Shown one piece after another: positions 11,906 through 20,557 of a DNA stretch of 64,000 nt; the first letter of the stretch is position 1; every line of letters begins with the position of its first letter. The notes below the pieces were generated by a model. That model had not been told where the DNA came from and did no database searches. It saw only the letters and a list, made by a program, of their open reading frames with translations. Made by a program: the position numbers and the translations under genes. Source of the DNA: Azospirillum canadense (GTDB lineage: Bacteria; Pseudomonadota; Alphaproteobacteria; Azospirillales; Azospirillaceae); contig NZ_JAOQNG010000001.1 in the NCBI RefSeq assembly GCF_025961225.1, forward strand, positions 657,001 to 721,000. Reading direction: 5' to 3'.

Positions 11906-12129
11906 GGTCGGTGGCGCTCGGCTGAAAGTGCTATATCCGTTCGCATGGTAATGGAATGTAACGCTGCGGCAACAAGGCTTGGTGCTACCAATTGTCGCGC
12001 TTCGTTCGGGCCCATTGACCATTCCATGACTAGGCGTCGCGGATAGGGCGGTCTTGCCGGGACAACACCCGGCGGCAATATGCGAGCCATCGCCATTCCG
12101 GTCGCCAGAACACAACGTCAGGACACTCC

Positions 12130-13761
12130 ATGACCCGCTCCCCTTCCCGGCTGTTCGCCCTGCCGCTCGCTGTGATGGCGTCTTTGCTCCTGGCGCCGGC
12201 CATGCCCGGCCATGCCCAGGACATGCCCGCGCGGGAGCACCCAGACGGCGGCGGGGGACGGGCGGCCGAACGGGGACCGGAGCGGGCCGAACGCCCAGCG
12301 GAGGCGCGGAACGAGGCGTCGAAGCGGGGCGAGGGCGGATTCGACGCGCAGCGCAGCGAGACCCGCCACAGCTTGGCCCTACCCGGCGGTCCGCTCGCCT
12401 ACACGGCGGTGGCCGAGTTCCTGCCGCTGCGCGACAGCGCGCTCGGCGGCGGGAAAGAGGAGGTGGCGGCGCGCGTCTTCACCGTGACCTACACCGCCGA
12501 CGGCGCGCCGAAGGGCAGCCGCCCGGTGGCCTTCGTCTTCAACGGCGGCCCGGGGGCGGCCTCGGCCTACATGCATCTGGGCGCGGTGGGGCCGAAGGTC
12601 GTGGCCTTCAACGAGGACGGATCGCTGCCGCGCCCGCCGGCGCCGCTGGTGGACAACCCCGACAGCTGGCTGGCCTTCGCCGACCTGGTCTTCATCGACC
12701 CGGTCGGCACCGGCTTCAGCCGGGCGCTCAAGCCGGAAACCGGCAAGCCCGACGACGAGGCGGACAAGCGGTTCTGGAAGGTCGAGGCCGACGCGCGCTC
12801 CATGGCCGAGGTCGTCCGGCTCTGGCTGACCCGCAACGGCCGTTGGGAGTCGCCCAAGTTCCTGGCCGGCGAGAGCTACGGCGGGTTCCGCATCGCCAAG
12901 ATGGCCAACGAGCTGATCGACCGCACTGGCGTCGCGGTCAACGGGCTGATCATGGTGTCGCCGGTCGTGGACTTCGCGACCATCCGCGACGAGTCCGGCC
13001 TGCTGGGGCCGGCGCTGAAGCTGCCGGGCTACGCCGCCTCCGCCGCCGCGAACGGGCTGGTCCCCGGCACGCCGGAACAGGCGGCGGAGGCCGCCGAGCG
13101 GTTCGCGCTCGGTGGCTATCTCACCGGGCTGGCCACGCTCGACTACCGCCGAATGGACCAGGCGGGCGCCTTCATGGCCGAGGTGGCGCGGACCATCGGC
13201 CTGCCGGTGGAGTTGGTGACCCGCCACCGCGGGCAGGTGCCTGCGGGGATCTTCACCCGGGAGCTGCTGCGCGGCCAGGGGAAGATCGCCAGCGTCTACG
13301 ACGGCACCTTCACCGTGTCGGACCCTGACCCGTCGGCCGCCCGCATCCCCTTCGACCCGTTCCTGAAGGGGACCGTGCCGGTCTACACCACCGCCTTCGC
13401 CGCCTACGCCTCGTCGAAGTTGGGCGTGCGCACCGAGGTGCCGTTCCATCTCCTCAGCGACCGGGTGAACCGCGGCTGGGAATGGCCGCGGATGGGACAG
13501 CCCAACGCCGTCGATGACTTGCAGACGGCCCTGACGCTGCAGCCGTCCCTGCGGGTCCTGATCGCGCACGGCCGCACCGACCTGATCACCCCCTACATGG
13601 CTTCGCGCTGGGTCGCGTCGCGGCTGGAACTGCCGGAGGGGCAAGGGGACCGGGTGCGGGTGACGGTCTACGCCGGCGGCCACATGATGTACACGCGGAC
13701 GTCGGAACGGGCCAAGCTCGCCGCCGACGCGCGGGCGCTGGTCGAGGCGGCGCTGCGGTAG
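12130..13761 (+). CDS. S10 family serine carboxypeptidase, secreted
   Basis: A 543-residue exported peptidase. A signal peptide ends near residue 30 (GHAQ), followed by a charged Gly/Arg/Glu-rich linker to about residue 80. The catalytic serine is in GESYGGFR near residue 248, preceded by the oxyanion motif FNGGPGAAS near 137. The Asp is in GRTDLITPY near 484 and the His in GGHMMYT near 517, which is the S10 carboxypeptidase order. It should remove C-terminal residues from peptides in the periplasm or outside. It stands alone and converges on the flagellin gene. Confidence 0.88.
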   Translation: MTRSPSRLFALPLAVMASLLLAPAMPGHAQDMPAREHPDGGGGRAAERGPERAERPAEARNEASKRGEGGFDAQRSETRHSLALPGGPLAYTAVAEFLPLRDSALGGGKEEVAARVFTVTYTADGAPKGSRPVAFVFNGGPGAASAYMHLGAVGPKVVAFNEDGSLPRPPAPLVDNPDSWLAFADLVFIDPVGTGFSRALKPETGKPDDEADKRFWKVEADARSMAEVVRLWLTRNGRWESPKFLAGESYGGFRIAKMANELIDRTGVAVNGLIMVSPVVDFATIRDESGLLGPALKLPGYAASAAANGLVPGTPEQAAEAAERFALGGYLTGLATLDYRRMDQAGAFMAEVARTIGLPVELVTRHRGQVPAGIFTRELLRGQGKIASVYDGTFTVSDPDPSAARIPFDPFLKGTVPVYTTAFAAYASSKLGVRTEVPFHLLSDRVNRGWEWPRMGQPNAVDDLQTALTLQPSLRVLIAHGRTDLITPYMASRWVASRLELPEGQGDRVRVTVYAGGHMMYTRTSERAKLAADARALVEAALR

Positions 13762-13787
13762 CGGGGGTGTCGCGATGGTGAGAGGGA

Positions 13788-13907
13788 TTCACCACCAAGA
13801 CACCAAGGCACCAAGATCGCTTTGATAATGCGTCGGCGCGGTATGCCTGGCCCAAGAGACGGGCACTTTTTCGAGCGGACTTGGTGCCTTGGTGCCTTGG
13901 TGGTGAA
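13788..13907. repeat. CCAAG palindromic element, copy 2
   Basis: Arms 13788-13815 and 13880-13907 are 28 bp each, almost identical in sequence to those at 11297 and 11389 and the same distance apart. The central 64 bp differ completely from copy 1 and lack its inner terminator hairpin. It lies between the convergent S10 peptidase and flagellin genes. Confidence 0.85.
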
Positions 13908-13940
13908 ATCCGTCCGCAACGCCGACCATGACATAAATAA

Positions 13941-13966
13941 AACGGGCGCCCCGAAGGGGGCGCCCG
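13941..13966 (-). terminator. Intrinsic terminator of the flagellin gene
   Basis: A perfect 10-bp stem (13943-13952 with 13957-13966) with a 4-nt loop. On the minus strand it is followed by TTTTATTTAT. It lies 33 bp beyond the flagellin stop. Confidence 0.85.
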
Positions 13967-13999
13967 TACGCATGCACCTTGCCTCGGCGGGTGGCCGGA

Positions 14000-15865
14000 T
14001 TAGAACAGGCGCAGGATCGACTGCTGCGACTGGTTGGCCAGCGAGAGGGCGATGGTGCCGAGCTGCTGACGGGTCTGCAGCATCAGCAGCGAGGCGCCTT
14101 CCTCGTTCTGGTCGGCCAGCGTCAGCTTGTTGGCGCCTTCCACCAGCACGTCGCTGAACTCCTTGGTGAAGGTCTCGCGGGTCGTGATGATGTTCAGGTT
14201 GGTCGACAGCGTCTGCGAGGCGGACCGGACGTTGGACTTCGCGTAGTCGAGGCTGGCCACCGCCTTGTCGATGTCAGAACGGTCGGTCCAGTCGTTCTGG
14301 GCGTAGTCGAGGCGCAGGCCCTGGCCGCTGGTGGTCAGGTTCTGCGACTTCACCGTGATCGAGTTGGTGTTGCGCTCGTTCAACTGGACGGTCAGGTCGT
14401 TCGACGTGTTGGCGTCGGTCACCTGGACCGTCACCAGGTTCGCCGCCGAGTTGGCCGAGGCCGCCTGCTTGATCTTGTTCTGGTCGACGTTGAAGCGGAC
14501 CGTGCCGGTGTCGAACGCGAAGGCGTTCTCGCCGTTGGACAGCTTGCCCTCGCCGCGGTTGGCCATGCCGTCGCGGGTGATGGTCGCGCCGTTCAGGTTG
14601 CTGGCCTGAATCTGGATGTCGACCTTCTTTTCCAGAACCGAGATGCCGTTGCCGCCGTTGGCCGACTGCTCCAGCAGCTTGCGGTCGACCGTGAAGGACA
14701 CGATCGTGCCCGACGAGAAGCTCTCGGAGATGCGCTTGGTCAGGGCGTTCTCGGTGCTGGCCTTGACGCTCATCTCGCGCGTGGAGTTCGGCGAGGTGGC
14801 GCCGGTCAGCGTGATCGTGCCGTTGGTCGAGACGGTGACCGTCTTGGCGTCGGTGTTGACCAGGCGGCCGCTGCCGGTCAGCGCGGTGTTGATCGAGTTG
14901 CGCAGCGCCGAGGCGACCTTGGCCCGGGCGTTGCCGCCGACCGCGACGTCGCTGGCCGTGGCCGTGTAGGAGAAGGTCTGGTCTTCGACGGTGATCGTGA
15001 AGATGTCGCCGGCTTCGATCGTGCCGCCCAGCTGCACGTTGGTGACCTGCGCGGTGCCGGACACCGACGCCTGGGTCATGTTGGCGGCGATGGTCTGGGT
15101 GTTGTCGAAGTACTTGATCGTGCGCGACTCGTTGCCGTCCGACACGATGAAGGAGCGCTCGCGGCCGATGGCGCCGCGGACCTCGATCTGCACGTCGGAG
15201 AAGCTGCCCATGGTGGACGACATCGTGCCCGACAGCTTCAGGCCGACCAGGCCGTGCGCCATTTCGGCGTTGTTGATGTCGCCGGCCGCCGCCTCGATCG
15301 AACCGTCGCCCTTGATGCGCACCGTGTAGGTGTCGGCCGACACCACGTTGGTGACGCGGGCGTTCTCGATGCCCTGGATGGTGTTGACCGCTTGGCGCGA
15401 GGCGCTGGTGCTGTCCATGCGCAGACCGTTGCCGGCCAGCAGGTTCTTGCCGGCGTAGCCGCTGTCGCCGGCCAGCTTGTCGATCTGGTCCTTCAGCGCG
15501 TTGAACTGCGCGGCCAGCGACTTGCGGGTGGAGATCGAGCCGGCGTCGGTGCCCAGCGCCGAATAGGCGGCGGTGGTCAGGCCGCGGGCCTGCTCGATCA
15601 TGTCGTTGATGGCGGTGACGCCCTTGTCGGCCGCCTTGATGGTGCTGATGGACTGGCCCATGGCGTCCTTCAACGACGACAAGTCGCCGGCGCGCTGGTT
15701 CAGGCCCTTCGCTGCGAAGAACGAGGTGGGGCCGTCGAGCGCCGAGTTGATCTTGTTGCCGGTCGAAAGGATGTTCTGCTTCTTGCCGATCTGATCCTGC
15801 ACGCTTTGCAGCTGCAGCAGGTTCGTGCGCATTGAAGCGGTCAGTGTGACGTCGTTGATGGCCAT
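14000..15865 (-). CDS. Flagellin, large form
   Basis: A 621-residue flagellin, the filament subunit. The conserved N-terminal D0/D1 helices (SMRTNLLQLQSVQDQIGKKQ at about 11-30, then STGNKINSALDGP) and the C-terminal helix (LADQNEEGASLLMLQTRQQL, ending SQQSILRLF) bracket a Thr/Ser/Asn-rich variable region of about 400 residues. The start at 15865 follows AAGGAG. Cysteine is absent, as is usual for flagellins. At this size it fits the large glycosylated polar flagellin of Azospirillum better than the smaller lateral one, but that is inference. No other flagellar gene is in the window. Confidence 0.93.
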   Translation of the reverse strand: MAINDVTLTASMRTNLLQLQSVQDQIGKKQNILSTGNKINSALDGPTSFFAAKGLNQRAGDLSSLKDAMGQSISTIKAADKGVTAINDMIEQARGLTTAAYSALGTDAGSISTRKSLAAQFNALKDQIDKLAGDSGYAGKNLLAGNGLRMDSTSASRQAVNTIQGIENARVTNVVSADTYTVRIKGDGSIEAAAGDINNAEMAHGLVGLKLSGTMSSTMGSFSDVQIEVRGAIGRERSFIVSDGNESRTIKYFDNTQTIAANMTQASVSGTAQVTNVQLGGTIEAGDIFTITVEDQTFSYTATASDVAVGGNARAKVASALRNSINTALTGSGRLVNTDAKTVTVSTNGTITLTGATSPNSTREMSVKASTENALTKRISESFSSGTIVSFTVDRKLLEQSANGGNGISVLEKKVDIQIQASNLNGATITRDGMANRGEGKLSNGENAFAFDTGTVRFNVDQNKIKQAASANSAANLVTVQVTDANTSNDLTVQLNERNTNSITVKSQNLTTSGQGLRLDYAQNDWTDRSDIDKAVASLDYAKSNVRSASQTLSTNLNIITTRETFTKEFSDVLVEGANKLTLADQNEEGASLLMLQTRQQLGTIALSLANQSQQSILRLF

Positions 15866-16254
15866 GGCTCCAAGTCTCCTTCTGAGGCTCGCCCCGCGGC
15901 TGGTGCTTGAAACCGAAGCGGGACACGGTGCTTTTGCGTGACTGCCCCCAATCAAGGATCGTGCCAGACGCTTGAGGCGTCGGATAACGCACTGATAGAA
16001 CACGGAAATTTTGTTTTCCGGGGGGATTCTGGCCGGGTGGCGGGGTCGTTTCTTTCCGGGGGGCGACGGAAAACTTTGCCGGGTGAAGGGCGGCGGTTGT
16101 GGCCCGCCGGGGGACGTTTCTTCCCAGCAGGGGTGGGCACGACCTGCCGCTGAATGCCGTCCGGCGGGTGTCGCGGAGGCTTGGTAACGACGCCGCGGAA
16201 GGCTATCGTCGCGGCCTCGGCGACGCACACGCCATCAATAAGGAGGGACGAACC
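15866..16254. other. Divergent region between flagellin and RidA genes
   Basis: About 390 bp. The flagellin-proximal part holds the sigma-54-type promoter and a leader of about 75 nt. The rest is G-rich with no recognisable gene or repeat. RidA has a good AAGGAGGG site at its end. Confidence 0.6.
15951..15967 (-). promoter_or_regulatory. Sigma-54-type promoter of the flagellin gene
   Basis: On the minus strand CTGGCACGATCCTTGAT matches the sigma-54 consensus TGGCACG-N4-TTGCW in every key position except the last base of the -12 GC, which is A. GG and the -12 element are 10 bp apart as required. It predicts a start near 15940 and a leader of about 75 nt. Confidence 0.7.
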
Positions 16255-16722
16255 ATGGCCGGACGCATCGACACGCGCTTGAAGGACCTGGGGATCGAAC
16301 TGCCGCAGGCCGCGGCCCCGGTGGCCGCCTATGTGCCTTACACCATCTCGGGCAACACGCTGTACATCTCGGGCCAGGTCACCGTGTGGAACGGCGAGCG
16401 GCGCTTCCTCGGCAAGGTCGGGCAGGACTTCACCGTGGAGCAGGGCAAGGACGCCGCGCGCCTGTGCGGGCTGAACATCATCGCCCAGGCCAAGGCGGCC
16501 TGCGGCGGCGACTTGGACCGCGTGGTGCGGGTGCTGCGGCTCGGCGGCTTCGTCAACAGCGGCCCGGACTTCCACGAGCATCCGCAGGTGATCAACGGCG
16601 CGTCGGAGCTGATGATGGAGGTGTTCGGCGAGGCCGGGAAGCACGCCCGCGCCGCGGTCGGCGCACCGTCGCTGCCCGGCAACGTGGCGGTCGAGGTCGA
16701 CGCGGTGCTGGAGATCGCCTGA
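16255..16722 (+). CDS. RidA family (YjgF/YER057c) protein
   Basis: A 155-residue cytoplasmic protein with a strong AAGGAGGG site before its ATG. The family's NTLYISGQV strand is near residue 32. The arginine equivalent to E. coli RidA Arg105 is in HARAAVGAPSLPGNVAVEV near residue 130. RidA proteins deaminate reactive enamine/imine intermediates made by PLP enzymes. This longer subgroup keeps the arginine, so imine deaminase activity is plausible. It is 105 bp upstream of the acyltransferase gene on the same strand. Confidence 0.88.
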   Translation: MAGRIDTRLKDLGIELPQAAAPVAAYVPYTISGNTLYISGQVTVWNGERRFLGKVGQDFTVEQGKDAARLCGLNIIAQAKAACGGDLDRVVRVLRLGGFVNSGPDFHEHPQVINGASELMMEVFGEAGKHARAAVGAPSLPGNVAVEVDAVLEIA

Positions 16723-16827
16723 GGCGCCCTCCTGAAGGGGATCGCTTCGCGGCGCTTACCGTAAAGGCGTCTTGCCGCAACGCGGCAGGACGCCCACCTC
16801 CCTTGGCGTATCCGCAAAGGAGGGATC

Positions 16828-18006
16828 ATGCCCGACGGCAAGGACGCCAGCGCCGAGGGGGCCATCACCGTCAAGGTCCTGACCGGCATCGGCCAAGCGG
16901 ACCCGCAGCAGTGGGACGCCTGCGCCGGGCCGGACAACCCGTTCCTCAACCACGCCTTCCTGCTGGCGTTGGAGGAGTCCAAGTCGGCGACCCGCCGCAC
17001 CGGGTGGCAGCCCATGCACCTGACCGCGATCGACGCGGCCGGGCGGATCATGGGGGCCGCGCCCATGTATCTGAAAAGCCATTCCTACGGCGAATACGTC
17101 TTCGACCATTCCTGGGCGCACGCCTACGAGCGGGCGGGCGGCACCTATTACCCGAAGTTGCAGGTCGCCGTTCCCTTCACGCCGGTGCCGGGACCCCGCC
17201 TGCTGGTCCGGCCGGACGCCCCGCCGGGCGTGTTCGCCGCCCTGGTCCAGGCGATGGAGGAGGTGGCGCGGCGCACCGGCGTGTCCTCCGTCCACATCAC
17301 CTTCCCGACGGAGGACGACTGGACGCGGCTGGGCGCCGCCGGCTGGTTGCAGCGCGAGGGCGTGCAGTATCATTGGGAGAACCGTGGCTACGGCAGCTTC
17401 GACGACTTCCTGGGAACGCTCAACTCCCGCAAGCGCAAGGCCATCCGCAAGGAGCGCCGCGAGGTGGCGGAGAGCAGCGTGCGCCTGCACAGCCTGACCG
17501 GGGCCGACCTGAAGGCGGAGCATTGGGACGCCTTCCACCGCTTCTACATGGAGACGGCCGACCGGAAATGGGGCGGGGGCTATCTGACCCGCGCCTTCTT
17601 CCGCCTGCTGGGCGAGACGATGGCCGACCGGGTCATGCTGGTGATGTGCGAGGACGGCGGGGAGTGGGTCGCCGGCGCCCTGAACCTGATCGGCGCGGAC
17701 ACGCTGTACGGACGCAACTGGGGCTCCGACGGCAGCTACCGCTTCCTGCATTTCGAGGCCTGCTACTACCGCGCCCTGGACTTCGCCATCGAGCGGGGCC
17801 TGCGCAAGGTCGAGGCCGGCGCGCAGGGCGAGCACAAGATCCAGCGCGGCTATCTGCCGGTGCCGACCTACAGCGCCCACTGGGTGGCCGATCCGGGGTT
17901 CCGCCGCGCGCTGGACGACTTCCTGGTCCGCGAACGCGCCGCCGTGGAGGCGGAGCGGGAGTCCCTGATGGAACTGTCGCCCTACCGGAAGGAAGGCGAG
18001 GGGTGA
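16828..18006 (+). CDS. Predicted N-acyltransferase (COG3146/DUF482, FemAB-like)
   Basis: A 392-residue cytoplasmic GNAT-fold protein. Landmarks are NPFLNHAFLLALEES near residue 35, APMYLKSHSYGEYVFDHSW near 85, LNSRKRKAIRKERR near 200 and the acyl-donor core GRNWGSDG.FLHFEACYYRALDFAI near 295-320. The family is uncharacterised but resembles FemA/BNAT peptidoglycan aminoacyltransferases. It probably transfers an acyl or aminoacyl group; neither donor nor acceptor can be named. The start follows AAAGGAGGGATC. Confidence 0.8.
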   Translation: MPDGKDASAEGAITVKVLTGIGQADPQQWDACAGPDNPFLNHAFLLALEESKSATRRTGWQPMHLTAIDAAGRIMGAAPMYLKSHSYGEYVFDHSWAHAYERAGGTYYPKLQVAVPFTPVPGPRLLVRPDAPPGVFAALVQAMEEVARRTGVSSVHITFPTEDDWTRLGAAGWLQREGVQYHWENRGYGSFDDFLGTLNSRKRKAIRKERREVAESSVRLHSLTGADLKAEHWDAFHRFYMETADRKWGGGYLTRAFFRLLGETMADRVMLVMCEDGGEWVAGALNLIGADTLYGRNWGSDGSYRFLHFEACYYRALDFAIERGLRKVEAGAQGEHKIQRGYLPVPTYSAHWVADPGFRRALDDFLVRERAAVEAERESLMELSPYRKEGEG

Positions 18007-18013
18007 AGGGGCC

Positions 18014-18490
18014 TCAATACGGGATGCGGTCGGGTTTGGCGGCCCATTCCTCAAACACGGCGCGGGCCTCCTCCGCCAGCAGGCGGTGCATGGGGACGGC
18101 GCGCTTTTCCAGTTCCAGCGCGATTTCCGTGTAGAGGAACGCGTCGTCGAAGCCGATCGCCGCCGCGTCGTCGCGGCCGTTGGCGTAGACGATACGGTCG
18201 GCCCGCGACCAGTAGATTGCCGCCAGGCACATGGGGCAGGGCTCGCAGCTCGTGTAGACGGTGGCCCCCGCGAGGCTGAAGGTGCCGAGATCCCGGCAGG
18301 CGTTGCGGATGGCGACCACCTCCGCGTGCGCCGTGGGGTCGTTGGTGGAGGTCACCTGGTTCCAGCCTTCGCCGATGATGCGGCCGTCGCGCGCGATCAC
18401 CGCGCCGAAGGGGCCGCCGGCGCCCGTCTGCATGTGGGCGCGGCTGAGCGCGATGGCGCGGCGCAGGCATTCGGTGTCGAAGGTCGTCAT
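18014..18490 (-). CDS. Zinc-dependent nucleoside deaminase, probably guanine deaminase
   Basis: A 158-residue cytidine-deaminase-fold enzyme. Zinc ligands and proton shuttle are in HAEVVAI (near residue 58) and SCEPCPMCLAAIYWS (near residue 85). IGFDDAFLY towards the C-terminus is typical of bacterial guanine deaminase (GuaD) rather than tRNA deaminase TadA. The expected reaction is guanine to xanthine plus ammonia. The start at 18490 follows AAAGGAACAGGGACC; an upstream ATG would add a short unlikely extension. It converges on the acyltransferase gene with 7 bp between stops. Confidence 0.85.
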   Translation of the reverse strand: MTTFDTECLRRAIALSRAHMQTGAGGPFGAVIARDGRIIGEGWNQVTSTNDPTAHAEVVAIRNACRDLGTFSLAGATVYTSCEPCPMCLAAIYWSRADRIVYANGRDDAAAIGFDDAFLYTEIALELEKRAVPMHRLLAEEARAVFEEWAAKPDRIPY

Positions 18491-18650
18491 CACGGTCCCT
18501 GTTCCTTTCCCATCCGCGATGATCATCATAGTCAATGGTTTAGCCGCTTGCCAGAGCGGGCGGGCGACGAACGGTTTTGAACAAGGACTGTTCGTTCTTT
18601 CCGCTAGGGGCACCCCACCCGGTTGAGCTAAGCTGAAGGTCGGAGTGGGG

Positions 18651-19973
18651 ATGGTGGAGACCGGGTCGATGACCGACCGCACCATGGAGTTCCTGAAGCG
18701 GGTCCGCGACCACCTGCTCTATTTGAAGTTGCGGCCGGGAGGAGTCCGGCTCCAGGCCAAGGGCATCGACCTGTCGACGCTGCGGCTGCGCGGCTTCACG
18801 CTCCAGTCGGCCATCCTGCTGCAGGCGGATTTTTCCGACTCGCAGCTGGAGGAGGTCAGCTTCGACATGGCCGACCTGTTTGGCGCGAACTTCAGCCGCG
18901 CCGTGCTCGTCGGGTCCAGCTTCGCGCGGGCGGACCTGCGCGGCGCCAACTTCCTGAAGGCCAACCTGCGCCGCACCGACTTCGAAGGCGCCGACCTCCG
19001 CCCGGGCCAGATCCTCGCCCACCACGCGGGTGAGGCGGAGGAACGGCAGCGCACCGTCCTGAAGGACGCGCGCCTCGACGGCGTCAGCTTCAAGGGCGCC
19101 GACCTCAGCAGCGCCGACCTGGCGGGCGCGTCGATGAAGGGTGGCGACTTCAGCAGCGCCAACCTGTTCGCCGCCAACCTGGCCGGGGCCGACCTCAGCG
19201 AGGCGAACTTCACCGGGGCCAAGCTGAAGCAGGCGGTCTTGAGCGGCGCCACGGTCACCCGCGCCATCCTGCGCAACGCCGACCTGCGCGAGGCGACGCT
19301 GCGCAACGTCGACCTCGCCGCGGCGGACACCACCGGTGCGAACCTGAACGGCGCCGTCTACATGCGGAACGCCGCCGGCCTGCCCGCGGTGGTGCGGGCC
19401 ATGCTGGAGGCGCACATCCTGTGGATCAACAGCGGCGGGCGGGCCGGCACGCGGGCGGATTTCTCGGGCATGAGCCTGCGCGGCGTGGACCTGACCGCCT
19501 GCGACCTGTCCGGCGCGGTGTTCCGCAACGCCGTGCTGGACGAGGCGCGGCTGTCCAACGCCTACCTCTCGCTGGCCGACTTCGGCGGGGCGAGCCTGCG
19601 CCGGGCCCGGCTGGACCAAGCGGTGCTGACCGGCGCGAACCTCGCCGCCGCGAACCTGCGCGCGGCGGACGCGCACGGCGCCGACTTCGGTCCCGTGGAC
19701 CTGCGCAACCCCGACGGCACGCCGACGGGACGGCGCTGGCCGACCAACCTGACCGGCGCCACACTGACGGGCGCCGACCTGCGCGGAGCCCGCCTGACCG
19801 GCGCGCGGGTCGCCGGGGCCGCCTTCACCCAGGCCAACCTCGCCTCCGCCGACCTGCGCGGCTGCGACGAGGCGCAGGCCGACCTGTCCCGCGCCAGCCT
19901 GGTCGGAGCCCGCCGCGGCGCGTTGCCGGCCTTGTTGCAGCCGGGCTCCGGGATGGCCATTCCCGGGGCGTGA
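18651..19973 (+). CDS. Pentapeptide repeat protein
   Basis: A 440-residue protein made mostly of A(D/N)LXX pentapeptides, for example GADLSSADLAGA and GANLAAANLRAADAHGADF, which fold as right-handed quadrilateral beta-helices. Repeats run in two blocks, about residues 30-240 and 255-430, split by a helical stretch AVVRAMLEAHILWINSGGRA. There is no signal peptide or membrane segment. Family members can mimic DNA or act as scaffolds; no specific role is visible. The start is taken at ATG 18651 after GGAG; a GTG six bases earlier and an ATG at 18669 are alternatives. Confidence 0.88.
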   Translation: MVETGSMTDRTMEFLKRVRDHLLYLKLRPGGVRLQAKGIDLSTLRLRGFTLQSAILLQADFSDSQLEEVSFDMADLFGANFSRAVLVGSSFARADLRGANFLKANLRRTDFEGADLRPGQILAHHAGEAEERQRTVLKDARLDGVSFKGADLSSADLAGASMKGGDFSSANLFAANLAGADLSEANFTGAKLKQAVLSGATVTRAILRNADLREATLRNVDLAAADTTGANLNGAVYMRNAAGLPAVVRAMLEAHILWINSGGRAGTRADFSGMSLRGVDLTACDLSGAVFRNAVLDEARLSNAYLSLADFGGASLRRARLDQAVLTGANLAAANLRAADAHGADFGPVDLRNPDGTPTGRRWPTNLTGATLTGADLRGARLTGARVAGAAFTQANLASADLRGCDEAQADLSRASLVGARRGALPALLQPGSGMAIPGA

Positions 19974-20061
19974 CGCGGCGTCCCCGATCGAAAGTCGCAT
20001 GGCGCCCTGTGGTCTTCGGGGGCACAGTCTCGCACGTTCAACAGCGTGAGAAGGGCGGGCC

Positions 20062-20547
20062 ATGCGGATTTTTCCAGGCGTTCTCGTTCTTGTGTCGACG
20101 ATCCTGGCGGGGGCCTCGAAGGCCGACGACCTGAGCTACCGCGGGGTGGGGGCGATGGCCCCCGACCATCCCATCGCCTGCCTCTACGCCTACGCGGCGG
20201 ACAAGACGGGCGACCATGCGGCAGCGGTCGACATCCTCAACGCCTGCGTCGCCCGGGGAAGCGTCTGGTCGATGATTTGGCTCGCCATGCTCCACGAGAA
20301 CGGGCAGGGCGTGCCGAGGAGCCTGGAAGCCTCGGCCGCGCTGATGCACCGCGGCGCCCTGATGAACGACGACGCGGGCTACGCGCGGCTGGCGCGCTAT
20401 CATTGGGGCGTGGCGCTGGTCGAAGGGCGCGGTGTCGCCGGCGATGTGGATGAGGGGATGCGCTGGCTGCGCGTCGCCGCGGCGGAGGGAGTCCGTGACG
20501 CCAAGGACTACCTCCGGGCGCGCGGCGAGTGGCACCCGTCCCTGTGA
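20062..20547 (+). CDS. Secreted Sel1-like repeat protein
   Basis: A 161-residue exported protein with a signal peptide ending near residue 21 (ASKAD). Two Sel1-type helical repeats can be seen: GSVWSMIWLAMLHENGQGV with its partner helix, and YHWGVALVEGRGVAGDVDEG with RWLRVAAAEGVRDAKDYL. Such repeats mediate protein contacts, often in signalling or envelope complexes. It is 10 bp from the stop of the convergent CoA transferase gene. No enzymatic role is implied. Confidence 0.78.
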   Translation: MRIFPGVLVLVSTILAGASKADDLSYRGVGAMAPDHPIACLYAYAADKTGDHAAAVDILNACVARGSVWSMIWLAMLHENGQGVPRSLEASAALMHRGALMNDDAGYARLARYHWGVALVEGRGVAGDVDEGMRWLRVAAAEGVRDAKDYLRARGEWHPSL

Positions 20548-20557
20548 TGCCCCAGGG

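Noticed and set aside
13979..15835. A 618-residue open frame antisense to the flagellin gene
   Set aside because: Repetitive Gly/Arg/Val/Asp composition and exact overlap with the flagellin codons mark it as a shadow.
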